Assembly (NCBI GenBank): GCA_964017045.1
Contig: OZ024809.1
Span: 5,975,012-6,039,011, forward strand
Length of the DNA: 64,000 nt
Direction: 5' to 3'
Source: Omphiscola glabra
Lineage: Eukaryota > Mollusca > Gastropoda > Lymnaeidae
The notes under the pieces are model-generated. The model worked only from the letters and a program-made list of their open reading frames with translations. It was not told the origin of the DNA and did not search any database. A program made the position numbers and the translations under genes. Shown here one piece after another: positions 16,001 through 23,700 of the stretch (positions are counted from its first letter, which is position 1; every line of letters begins with the position of its first letter).

Positions 16001-19000
16001 TATGACTTGATTATAGCACAATCGGTAATATATGACTTGATTATTGCACATTTTATGATATTTTCCGCCCTTAAACAAAATATGCGACTTTTACTTTAAT
16101 CGAAAGACCCTATAAAGCAAAGTATGTAACGTTTAGTTTCATCGAAAGGCCATATAAAGCAAAATACAATCACATTTTAGCATGCAAAAAAAACAAATTG
16201 TCGCAAACATTGAGAAACAGATCTTTCAAGATTACTTCCTACTGATAACTAACGCTCTTCCTAGCATATATTCTAAACATATAATTATGAAATCATAAAT
16301 TCTCATTGACCTACTCTAACAGGTCTTGAGCATTAAGATAGTAACTAACAAACATTTACAAAGGTTTCACGACATTTTCATCACAAGGTTCCCTGGAAAT
16401 AATCCTAGGCCTTGACACGTATATAGAAAACGCTACGGCCCCTGGCGACTGTGAGCTGCTGTACTTGAAGAGGTCGCAGTTCGAGAAGATGTTCAAGAGG
16501 AAGTACGCCCTGGCAACGCTGGACAAGCTGAAGGAGGCCCTGGCCAACAAGCTGTGTCTCTACATCTACCAATCAGACCCGAGCACCGTGTCTTTCCTCA
16601 AGTTTCTCAACATCAAATTGATGGATTTTGTCATTCTACAAGAGGTGGGGAACAAAGAATCATAGCTTTTGGTATTTTCAGATTTCGTATGGGATGTAAC
16701 ATCCTATAGGCTTGTTAGAAATAACGGCCAATCACACTTAATTGCAACAGAAGCCCCTATGCTATATGTTCGTAGATGACACATTAAGGAAAGAAAATTA
16801 GCACGTATAGTATTTGTCTATACACTGGACCAACATTTTTAACAATAAGGACGGTCTTTATATATACAATTTAACAAGCTCTAAACAAAAAGTTTTTCAT
16901 AGCAAATGTTTTATAAAATGTAATATCGAGCAATTAGGGGGAGGTGCTGTACATTTGACAAAAACATGCAAATAGAGACTCACTTTATAAGAATCACAAT
17001 TAGTGCCCCCCACCCCACCACTCCCAAGGCTTACAATAGCACATTTTTTTCATGCCTCTGAACTATATAAATATTCTAATTTTCAAACCCGCTTTTACGA
17101 CAGAGATTTATTGCACCACTTTTTTTCCGTAAAAAAAGAGACATTTTTATGCACCAAACGATTTTGCGATATATTTTTTAAAATCAGTGGCATCTGGTAG
17201 CCTCAAAAATCATTTTTGGGAGTTCGGGTTGGGGGTGGGGCTGAAAATTTGGGAGAATCTATTGTCCTTGGCAACCAGTCTATGTGCCGAGTTTCAGCTC
17301 GATCGTTTGAGGGGAAGGGGGTCCAATTAGCCTTCCGAAGATTTTGCCATCCAGCCAGAAAAAAGAAATTCCTGTGGTGAAAATGAAATCAAATAGCAAA
17401 AAGTAAAATCCGCACGTTCGAAACCTAGAATGCGCAAGAATGGTTGTGAAACGGTCTGATCTCTGTCCAGGTCAAGCGAAACAAGCACGCCAAAGCGAGG
17501 CAGGGCATCAACATTGGAGCAGAGAAGGTCACAAGAGGAGTCGAGGCGAAAGACGTTAAAAATTTGATGAAACGACTCCACATGAACGCAGAAAGGTCAG
17601 ATTAGTAGCAACGTTACAGACAGGTCAGATTAGTAGCATCGTTACAGACAGGTCAGATTAGTTACATCGTTACAGACAGGTCAGATTGGTTACATATTGA
17701 CAGACCGGTCAGACTAGCTACACATTTACAGACAGCTCGTTAGATTTGTTTCATAACCACAGTCAGGTTGTAAGAGCTACATATTTATGGACAGGTCACA
17801 TAGCCTTTAACATCATACATGTGGCGGAAGGTCGTCTAGGGGTTAGGTCCCTTCCAATAGCCACAGAAACACACACAATCGACTCAGAGCCTAAGATCTG
17901 TTGTCTTTCTCTCTGATCAGACTGATAATAACTTTAAGAAATGATTTGCTTACTTGATGTGCCAAGACACAACGTATACACACTAATCAGGAACAATGCT
18001 GTGTGCCAAGATACAACGTATACACACTAATCAGGAACAATGCTGTTCATTATTGAAAAATACCAGAGAAACAAAACACCCACTATTTCCTTATAAAGAA
18101 AACAATTTCAGCATGACGTCCATAACAACAATTCTGCCACCATATATCGCACCAACCGGAATTGCGTCATGGCGCATTCATTACTTGTTAGGCTTGTTGC
18201 GATATTTGGGGAATTCCCAAAAGAAAACATTATTTCTTACTATTAAAGTTATAAACACGGACACATAACATCAACACGCGATATGTCCGTGACAATACAC
18301 TAAAATTAATGAGAGCAAAGAGGTCTCACTCTTACAACTATTATGAAGGAGTTGACAAGTCAGAGCATTGCGATCTTTTCTTACTTTCATAGAAAATCGA
18401 CATTGCTCTGTAGTAAAGATTAACTAGACACCAACAATCTGTGTCAATATAACAATATATGTTAAGCCTCAATAATAATTTTACATTATACATAAGTCGG
18501 CGTTTCGGGACATGACATCAGCAGTACAACAACAAGACATTTAAATAAGTATAAATCAAATTAACATATTATATAAATAGAGATAGATATATCCTACCTA
18601 AAAAAAGAGAGATAAAATAGGAGTGGACGAAAAAACCAGACAGAAACAACGTAAAGAAGAATGGAAAGGAGGTGACTTGAATTAAAATGTAAAAGCCCAA
18701 TCAGGAAAATGACATGGCGGTTACGTAAAATTGTGGATTTGTAATGAGCCATTTCTCCTGTCAACAAATAATTGCCCCGATCACATTTTGTAGCTGTCCA
18801 ACGCTCAGTTGGTACGATCAAATCATCGTCAAATTCTTGTCAAATATTTGTATGAACGCACTAATTTGTGTGGTGTCTTTTTTTTTTTTTTTTCGGGGGG
18901 GGGGGGGGGGGAGAGAAATTTTCTTCAAAATTTGATTAAATCGTAACTTGAAAGTTGTGACAAGGCTTCATACACAATTCGCATCAAATGTCTGAAAGAA

Positions 19001-19458
19001 AATTCGACGAGAATTTGATTGTGTGAACTGACCATTAATTTGCGAGTTAAGCCTTTTTTAAAATTACCATTTTCATCTCTTGGTTAGTAAAAATACTAAT
19101 AAAAAAATGCAGCAAAAGAAAAAGTTTTGAAAACGCCTTTAGATGTCAAAGATATTTCTAAATCTAAAATTGATCTCTATGGATATTTTAAACAATTAGA
19201 ATTTTTCAAGCATTTATCCAATCTCTGTAGTTTTATCTCTAAGAATCATTTCTAAGGGCAGTAACTGGATTATTTTTTTGCTGTGCATACAGTGCTGCAG
19301 AGTTGCCCCCCGAGGACATGTCAGAGATTGCCCTGGCCAAGATGGACAGAAGGCTGAGACTGTGGAGTGAGAACACCAACATGAACGGGAGTCGGCTGGC
19401 CAGTTTACAGAGCTCCACAATAACTTTGGTAGCTCTCTATAAGACTAGACCTTTATAA
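3910..19458 (+). CDS. Protein with two cyclic nucleotide-binding domains (CNBD1/CNBD2-like), 11 exons
   Basis: Spliced gene model. Exons: 3910-4014, 6194-6326, 10004-10091, 10819-10964, 13176-13365, 13861-13980, 15263-15361, 15802-15902, 16388-16644, 17471-17595, 19293-19428 or to the stop at 19456-19458. All have GT/AG borders and compatible phases, giving 500 codons up to 19428. Domain A (about residues 80-190) has IKQGDIGDSMYAILRGDVVV, then a ~45-residue insert and a phosphate-binding cassette IGEVALVNENCMRTA with the key Glu and Arg. Domain B (about 222-370) has QGQEVDNIYFIYKGDMEIQI, a ~50-residue insert and IGSLEIILGLDTYIENATA, which lacks the cassette Arg. The C-terminal ~130 residues are Lys/Arg-rich. 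Known family: CNBD2 (CRIS) in mammals is a cAMP-binding protein needed for sperm flagellar function. Inference: a soluble cyclic-nucleotide sensor with one competent and one degenerate site. Introns are packed with minisatellites. The C-terminus is unresolved (see separate entries). Confidence 0.85.
4190..4560. repeat. 70-bp tandem repeat derived from a LINE coding end
   Basis: About five copies of a 70-bp unit with GTTCAGTCCAAAGGAGCAAT and GGGCTATCTTTGCTA. The last copy runs into the reverse-transcriptase end at 4471-4636 on the minus strand, so the unit is the amplified terminal codons and stop of that LINE fragment. Confidence 0.85.
4471..4636 (-). mobile_element. Non-LTR retrotransposon fragment, RT C-terminus
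   Basis: The minus strand reads RKRPRVTWKRTLETGEKRMK then KRWTELAKIAQDRDSGK and IVDGIAPLD, with a stop at 4471-4473. This is the K/R-rich tail with the W-x-x-x-A-Q-D-R motif seen after the RT domain of many LINEs. No upstream RT remains. The stretch 4640-4913 holds nothing recognisable. Confidence 0.55.
4914..5325. repeat. 24/27-bp minisatellite
   Basis: Units of CACACGTCTTAAGGATCATT plus CCAA, with a frequent 3-bp ATT insertion. About 16 copies lie in intron 1 of the CNBD gene. The minus frame M-I-L-K-T-C-V-G repeated is incidental. Confidence 0.92.
5539..5660. repeat. 39-bp repeat, three diverged copies
   Basis: Copies begin AGTCCGGTCTACCACAGCGG, GGTCCAGACTACCGGAGTGG and AGTCCACTCTACCACAGTGC. 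This gives open frames on both strands, but nothing matches a protein family. The region between here and 5930 shows nothing else. Confidence 0.75.
5928..6135. repeat. 19-bp minisatellite (11 copies)
   Basis: Nearly perfect ATGTCATAAAGACTCACTT units ending about 60 bp before the acceptor of CNBD exon 2. Confidence 0.95.
6194..6326 (+). CDS. CNBD gene exon 2
   Basis: Follows a pyrimidine tract and TTGCACAG. It reads GKQSNLDKLVTLIQKEP and later CHEFVPFLKKHIQWFNTL, an alpha-helical lead-in of the kind that precedes a cyclic-nucleotide-binding domain. The donor is CCAG|GTGGGA, phase 1. A 19-bp array ends only about 60 bp upstream of the acceptor. Confidence 0.8.
6734..7557. repeat. About 47-bp tandem repeat split by the MITE
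   Basis: Units with ATCAACTTATGAAACAAG and CACTACTTGTGGTACA occur at 6740-6778 and resume at 7458-7557 as three further copies. The array pre-dates the insertion. Confidence 0.7.
6779..7457. mobile_element. MITE-like element with terminal inverted repeats and internal 77-bp array
   Basis: The left end CAGAACCGTTCTTAGG and right end CCTAAAAACGGCTCTG are inverted copies (14 of 16 match). Inside, five 77-bp units (6878 to about 7270, with AAACTGATATCGGCAAAGAG) are followed by a GC-rich right part. Flanks carry GTACA on both sides, but a clean 8-bp target duplication is not obvious. The element split an older tandem repeat. No transposase is visible, so it is non-autonomous, probably hAT or a similar superfamily. 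Confidence 0.6.
7718..7846 (+). mobile_element. LINE fragment, RT C-terminal end
   Basis: Reads TFAGPTIWNTLPVALRNSQ then LELFKTDLKTHLFRKHLLG and a stop at 7844-7846. The motif W-N-x-L-P-x-x-L-R and F-K-x-x-L-K-T-H-L-F is the usual end of many non-LTR RT proteins. The frame breaks just upstream, so this is a dead copy. From 7847 to 8550 I see only AT-rich unique sequence. Confidence 0.75.
8556..8684. repeat. 44-48-bp repeat, three copies
   Basis: Units with CCACTGCCTGCCAGCCCGTA and CAAGCGAGCAGG. They are GC-rich against an AT-rich surround and produce overlapping short open frames on both strands. The interval 8690-9565 holds nothing recognisable. Confidence 0.8.
9575..9935. repeat. 10-11-bp minisatellite
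   Basis: Degenerate GGCCACACATT units occur in intron 2, ending about 70 bp before exon 3. The minus frame C-G-P-M repeated is an artefact. Confidence 0.9.
10004..10091 (+). CDS. CNBD gene exon 3: start of nucleotide-binding domain A
   Basis: Acceptor CCCCTGCAG, donor GACAG|GTAAGA (phase 2). The correct frame reads IIKRCKFLRVYPDTIFIKQG then DIGD, the classic beta-strand plus Gly-Asp turn of the fold. A longer open frame through this region (9872-10279) is out of phase with the neighbouring exons and is not the coding frame. Confidence 0.88.
10317..10343 (+). repeat. Partial copy of the exon 3 donor region in intron 3
   Basis: AATATTTATCAAGCAAGGAG followed by ACAGGTAGG repeats the last part of exon 3 and its splice donor (about 10060-10096) with an internal 8-bp deletion. 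It lies about 250 bp downstream of the real donor. Confidence 0.8.
10440..10625. repeat. 18-19-bp degenerate minisatellite
   Basis: Variants of GGATTCAATCACGTTCT and GGAGTCGACCATGTTCT, about nine copies, diverged. Located in intron 3. Confidence 0.75.
10819..10964 (+). CDS. CNBD gene exon 4: domain A beta-roll and insert
   Basis: Acceptor AATCCTCAG. It completes SMYAILRGDVVVHVIFD and continues into a charged insert with KKKFSKNDFG. The donor TCAA|GTCAGT (phase 1) lies at the first base of a 41-bp tandem array. Confidence 0.88.
10965..11295. repeat. 41-bp array starting at the exon 4 splice donor
   Basis: Units of TTTGTAACTGTCACAGTGCT plus AGACTCACCTCTTATGTGCA, about eight copies. The first unit begins directly at the GTCAGT donor of exon 4. 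Confidence 0.92.
11500..11595. repeat. About 50-bp direct duplication
   Basis: Two copies of GTGTAGGACTNTCTGNAGGACTATTGTTTCAAGG-like sequence ending in CCGGCA. The following 11.6-12.6 kb has an open frame at 12023-12367 that matches nothing I know. Confidence 0.75.
12655..12990 (-). mobile_element. 5'-truncated LINE with (ATG)n tail and 11-bp target duplication
   Basis: The minus strand reads KRKLEWYGHVTRKQGLAKEI, GTTRGGRRRRRQRKRWDDNI and EWTGLQLGDAMHR, the RT C-terminus of a widespread non-LTR family. The 3' tail is CATCATCACCATCATCATG on the + strand. ATATATCCCAT occurs at both ends (12644-12654 and 12991-13001), the expected target duplication. About 40-bp direct repeats (12611-12650, 13025-13065) are an older tandem duplication around the site. 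Confidence 0.88.
13176..13365 (+). CDS. CNBD gene exon 5: phosphate-binding cassette of domain A
   Basis: Acceptor TTTTGATAG, donor TTTAG|GTAAGG (phase 2). It encodes GACIGEVALVNENCMRTA, in which Glu and Arg occupy the positions that hold the cyclic phosphate and ribose in this fold. The C-helix region VKEVIEQEFQDKTNFVERNP follows. Confidence 0.9.
13467..13505 (+). repeat. Partial copy of the exon 5 donor region in intron 5
   Basis: GAGAAATCCTTTGTTCAAAG followed by GAGTAAGGGGTGTAG resembles exon 5's end and donor (GAGAAATCCTTTGTTTAGGT AAGGTGTGG, 13347-13376). The surrounding 13420-13560 continues a diverged duplication. Confidence 0.65.
13861..13980 (+). CDS. CNBD gene exon 6: start of domain B
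   Basis: Acceptor TTATGTTCAG, donor TACAA|GTAAAA (phase 2). It reads SWTPRQRNQLVISLKKLRIG, then FGEKLARQGQEVDNIYFIYK, a second cyclic-nucleotide-binding beta-roll. Confidence 0.88.
14030..14485. repeat. 13-bp telomere-like minisatellite
   Basis: Degenerate CCCTAACCACTTA units, about 33 copies. CCCTAA is shared with the animal telomere repeat, but the period and composition differ, so it is interstitial and not a telomere. It starts about 50 bp after the exon 6 donor. Confidence 0.88.
14675..14940. repeat. 20-24-bp degenerate minisatellite
   Basis: Units with TTTTCACAGTCCCAATCATA, about 12 copies, variable length, in intron 6. Confidence 0.85.
14957..15065 (+). mobile_element. LINE/SINE 3' end with (ATA)n-like tail
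   Basis: TGCACTGCGCGGTGAGCCTA, GGCTGGGGTACCGCGCTGTA and TAAGACAACATATAATGATA match the complement of the LINE 3' region at 62998-63120. The same end also occurs at 47998-48075. This is a solo 3' fragment. Confidence 0.7.
15263..15361 (+). CDS. CNBD gene exon 7
   Basis: The acceptor after the CACACA tract is CACTAG|A. The alternative AG two bases later would create a stop, so this one is preferred. It reads GDMEIQIDTKLYERQYQNLY and then KKLLPELIK. Donor AAAGA|GTAAGT, phase 2. Confidence 0.82.
15390..15580. mobile_element. SPIN-like hAT MITE with 8-bp target duplication
   Basis: A 191-bp element with termini CAGTGGTCCTCCACCTGTGG and CATTAGGAAGGTGGAGAACTACTG-type right end, internal GGTCGCGACCCC, AGCAACGAAAATAA and CATGAGGAACTGTGTTAAAG. 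Flanks ATCTGCGT (15382-15389) and ATCTACGT (15581-15588) match at 7 of 8 bases, as expected of hAT insertion. From memory the body is very close to SPIN non-autonomous elements. It lies in intron 7 of the CNBD gene. Confidence 0.85.
15802..15902 (+). CDS. CNBD gene exon 8 (insert in domain B)
   Basis: Acceptor ATTCTCTTTAG, donor ACAATAG|GTAATA, entering in phase 2 and leaving in phase 1. It encodes a basic, proline-containing insert (PRPVPQAPHLLRKERMARQK) ending in ICLLGENETI, which leads into the second cassette. Only this exon makes phases 7 and 9 compatible. Confidence 0.78.
15950..16050. repeat. 30-bp repeat, about 3.5 copies
   Basis: Units of TATATGACTTGATTATAGCA plus CAATCGGTAA in intron 8. 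From there to exon 9 (16387) only short GAAAGGCC..TATAAAGCAAA doublets are seen. Confidence 0.85.
16388..16644 (+). CDS. CNBD gene exon 9: degenerate cassette of domain B
   Basis: Acceptor CATCACAAG, donor CAAGAG|GTGGGG (phase 0). It reads IGSLEIILGLDTYIENATAP and later YLKRSQFEKMFKRKYALATL. Asn-Ala-Thr stands where the phosphate-binding Arg is expected, so this site probably does not bind cyclic nucleotide in the usual way. Confidence 0.87.
16895..17345 (+). repeat. Dispersed repeat family, full-length-looking copy
   Basis: Contains TTTTATAAAATGTAATATCG, CAATTAGTGCCCCCCA, ACCCGCTTTTACGACAGAGA, GGGGCTGAAAATTTG and CAATTAGCCTTCC. Parts recur at 35705-35880, 41648-41750 and 49855-50165 on + and at 38930-39280 on minus. 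No coding or terminal repeats are evident, so this is probably a SINE-like or degraded element. Confidence 0.55.
17471..17595 (+). CDS. CNBD gene exon 10
   Basis: Acceptor CTCTGTCCAG, donor GAAAG|GTCAGA (phase 2). It encodes a basic segment, VKRNKHAKARQGINIGAEKV then KDVKNLMKRLHMN. The donor lies inside the first unit of a 28-bp array, so the AG-GTCAGA motif recurs in following units. Confidence 0.82.
17590..17730. repeat. 28-bp array containing the exon 10 splice donor
   Basis: Units of ACAGGTCAGATTAGTAGCAT plus CGTTACAG, four to five copies. The real donor AG-GTCAGA is inside the first unit, and each later unit carries the same motif. Confidence 0.88.
17955..18045. repeat. 44-bp direct duplication
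   Basis: TGTGCCAAGACACAACGTAT plus ACACACTAATCAGGAACAAT repeats twice in intron 10. The remainder of 17730-19290 has no feature apart from a T16/G18 homopolymer junction near 18879-18911. Confidence 0.88.
19293..19458 (+). CDS. CNBD gene exon 11, C-terminal region (end uncertain)
   Basis: Acceptor GTGCATACAG. It reads AAELPPEDMSEIALAKMDRR then LWSENTNMNGSRLASLQSST. It either uses the weak donor TTG|GTAGCT at 19429 or runs on for nine more codons to TAA at 19456-19458. The run-on codons lie inside the start of a tandem array. A terminal exon at 26204 is the spliced alternative. Confidence 0.7.
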
Positions 19459-19690
19459 GATGAGCTCTTTATAATAATAGCTCTGTATAAGACTAGATCT
19501 GTATAAGATTAGCTCTTTATAATAATAGCTCTCTATAAGACTAGATTTTTATAAGATTAGCTCTTTATAATTTTAGGTCTATATAAGACTAGATCTGTAT
19601 AAGATTAGCTCTTTATAGTAATAGGTATATACAAGACTAGACCTTTATAAAATTAGCTCTTTATAATAATAGCTATGTATAAGATTAGCT
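19430..19690. repeat. About 50-bp array starting at the exon 11 donor or end
   Basis: Units alternate TAGCTCTTTATAATAATAGC and TCTGTATAAGACTAGA; four to five diverged copies begin immediately after ACTTTG at 19428. Confidence 0.82.
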
Positions 19691-19919
19691 CATTACATTA
19701 TATACGGTTCATACAAGATTAGCAGTTTATATTATAGGGATCAGCTGATTATGAGGTTATCTTATAATACCTTTAGCTCATGATAAGATTAGCTTTTGTA
19801 AATAAGATTATAAGTTCATTATAACATAAGTTCGAAACCGTCCAACATTGGGCCATCTTAAAAGGTACTAATGGGTCCTACTTATTTAACATATGGCTTA
19901 AATAACATGGCATTATGTT

Positions 19920-20160
19920 TGAACAATATGTCATGATGTAGTAACAATATCGCGTGATGTTGTAACAATATAATATGATATTGTAACACTATAACGAGAT
20001 ATTGTAACAATATAATATGATGTTGTAACAATATAATATGATGTTGTAACAATATAATGTGATGTTTTAACACTATAACATGATATTGTAACAATATAAC
20101 ATGATTGTTGTAACAATATGTCATGATGTTGTAACAACATAACATGAGGTCGAAACGATT
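19920..20160. repeat. 20-bp AT-rich minisatellite
   Basis: Units of ATGATGTTGTAACAATATAA, about 12 copies with variants. Minus-strand frames are artefacts. The segment 20160-20716 shows nothing. Confidence 0.88.
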
Positions 20161-20716
20161 ACACGTGTACTTTCAAAAAGAACAACAGTTTATCAGAGCA
20201 TTTAATCCTTTATTTCTTTAATAAGTATATCAACTTCTTGAACCTGTTAGTCATAGATTGTGTAACTAAACGGTTCACTTAAGTTAGTGGTTACACTCTC
20301 TAAAACATGTAACATACAGTATGTAACTCTTTCAATTCGGACGTTTATCACATAACAGTGTGCAATCTTTTATCACAATCTCTGTTGTCGTTTTTCCAAA
20401 TACGTGAGACAAAGTTCTGCTTAGAATATCAAAGTGATATATTATAAGAATAAATTTAAAACAATTAGAACGTTGCTTACAAGACAGAGCCATCACACAA
20501 TCTATAACTAATTATACAATAATTTTAAAAATCACCTTCCTGGACAAGTCCCGTTTTAATTAGTTACCAGGCAACCACTTGGTTCACGATCGAGGACATT
20601 AAATTTATGACTCTGGTTTATCGACTCCAACATCAGTAAATGGCGTTTTAAGGGCGTAAACCCTGGGGGTGAAATTAACCTGACCAACGATGAATTTATT
20701 TTTTCCTAACAACATA

Positions 20717-23700
20717 TTGAGTGGTGGCTATTTTAGGTCATTAGACATACTTAGTGTATAGCTATTTTAGGTCATTAGGTATATTAAGTGTATAGCTACA
20801 TTAGGTCATTAGGTATACTAAGTGTATAGCTACTTTAGGTCATTAGATATACTATGTGTATAGCTACTTTAGGTCATTAGATATACTAAGTGTATAGCTA
20901 CTTTAGGTCATTAGGTATACTAAGTGTATAGCTACTTTAGGTCATTAGATGTACTAAGTGTATAGCTACTTTAGGTCATTAGATATACTAAGTGTATAGC
21001 TACTTTAGGACCTTAGACATACTGAGTGTATAGAGACTTTAGGTCATTAAATATACTGAGTATAAGCTACTTTAGGTCATTAGACATACTGAGTGTATGC
21101 TACTTTAGGTCATTAGACATACTGAGTGTAGGCTACTTTAGGTCATTAGACATACTGAGTGTAGGCTACTTTAGGTCATTAGTCATATTGAGTGTATGTT
21201 ATTTTAGGTCATTAGTCATACTGAGTGTAGGCTACTTAAGGTCATTAGACATACTGCGTGTATGCTACTTTAGATCATTAGACATACTGAGTGTAGGCAA
21301 CTTTAGGTCATTAGACATACTGAGTGTAGGCTACTTTCGGTCATTAGACATACTGAGTGTATGCTACTTTAGGTCATTAGTCATACTGAGTGTATGCTAC
21401 TTTATGTCATTAGACATACTGAGTGTAGGCTACTTTAGGTCATTAGACATACCGAGTGTATGCTACTTTACGTCATAAGACATACTGAGTGTAGGCTACT
21501 TTAGGTCATTAGACAAACTAAGTGTAGGCTACTTTAGGTCATTAGACATACCGAGTGTATGCTACTTTACGTCATTAGACATACTGAGTGTAGGCTACTT
21601 TAGGTCATTAGACATACTGAGTGTAGGCTACTTTAGGTCATTAGACATACTGAGTGTATGCTACTTTAGGTCATTAGACATACTGAGTGTAGGCTACTTT
21701 AGGTCATTAGTCATACTGAGTGTAGGCCACTTTAGGTCATTAGACATACTGAGTGTATGCTACTTTAGGTCATTAGTTATACTGAGTGTAGGCTACTTTA
21801 GGTCATTAGTCATACTGAGTGTAGGCTACTTTAGGTCATTAGACATACTGAGTGTAGGCTACTTTAGGTCATTATACATATTGAGTGTAGGCTACTTTAT
21901 GTCATTATACATACCGAGTGTATGCTACTTTAGGTCATTAGACATACTCAGTGTACGCTACTTTAGGTCATTAGACATACTGAGTGTAGGCTACTTTAGC
22001 TCATTAGACATACTGAGTGTATGTTACTTTAGGTCATTAGACATACTGAGTGTAGGCTACTTTAGGTCATTAGACATACTGAGTGTATGTTACTTTAGGT
22101 CATTAGACATACTGAGTGTAGGCTACTTTAGGTCATTAGACATACTGAGTGTAGGCTACTTTAGGTCATTAGACATACTGAGTGTATGCTACTTTAGGTC
22201 ATTAGACATACTGAGTGTATGCTACTTTACGTCATTAGAAATACTGAGTGTAGGCTACTTTAGGTCATTAGACATACTGAGTGTATGCTACTTTAGGTCA
22301 TTAGTCATACTTAGTGTATAGCTATTTTAGGTCATTAGGTATACTAAGTGTATAGCTACATTAGGTCATTAGGTATACTAAGTGTATAGCTACTTTAGGT
22401 CATTAGATATACTATGTGTATAGCTACTTTAGGTCATTAGATATACTAAGTGTATAGCTACTTTAGGTCATTAGGTATACTAAGTGTATAGCTACTTTAG
22501 GTCATTAGTCATACTGAGTTTATGTTATTTTAGGTCATTAGTCATACTGAGTGTAGGCTACTTAAGGTCATTAGACATACTGCGTGTATGCTACTTTAGA
22601 TCATTAGACATACTGAGTGTAGGCAACTTTAGGTCATTAGACATACTGAGTGTAGGCTACTTTCGGTCATTAGACATACTGAGTGTATGTTACTTTAGGT
22701 CATTAGACATACTGAGTGTATGCTACTTTAGGTCATTAGTCATACTGAGTGTATGCTACTTTAGGTCATTAGACATACTGAGTGTAGGCTACTTTAGGTC
22801 ATTAGACATACCGAGTGTATGCTACTTTACGTCATTAGACATACTGAGTGTAGGCTACTTTAGGTCATTAGACATACTGAGTGTAGGCTACTTTAGGTCA
22901 TTAGACATACTGAGTGTATGCTACTTTAGGTCATTAGACATACTGAGTGTAGGCTACTTTAGGTCATTAGTCATACTGAGTGTAGGCCACTTTAGGTCAT
23001 TAGACATACTGAGTGTATGCTACTTTAGGTCATTAGTTATACTGAGTGTAGGCTACTTTAGGTCATTAGTCATACTGAGTGTAGGCTACTTTAGGTCATT
23101 AGACATACTGAGTGTAGGCTACTTTAGGTCATTATACATATTGAGTGTAGGCTACTTTATGTCATTAGACATACCGAGTGTATGCTACTTTAGGTCATTA
23201 GACATACTGAGTGTAGGCTACTTTAGCTCATTAGTCATACTCAGTGTACGCTACTTTAGGCCATTAGACATACTGAGTGTAGGCTACTTTAGGTCATTAG
23301 ATATACTATGTGTATAGCTACTTTAGGTCATTAGATATACTAAGTGTATAGCTACTTTAGGTCATTAGGTATACTAAGTGTATAGCTACTTTAGGTCATT
23401 AGATGTACTAAGTGTATAGCTACTTTAGGACATTAGACATACTGAGTGTATAGAGACTTTAGGTCATTAAATATACTGAGTATAAGCTACTTTAGGTCAT
23501 TAGACATACTGAGTGTATGCTACTTTAGGTCATTAGACATACTGAGTGTAGGCTACTTTAGGTCATTAGAAATACTGAGTGTAGGCTACTTTAGGTCATT
23601 AGACATACTGAGTGTATGTTACTTTAGGTCATTAGACACACTAAGTGTAGGCTACTTTAGGTCATTAGTCATATTGAGTGTATGTTATTTTAGGTCATTA

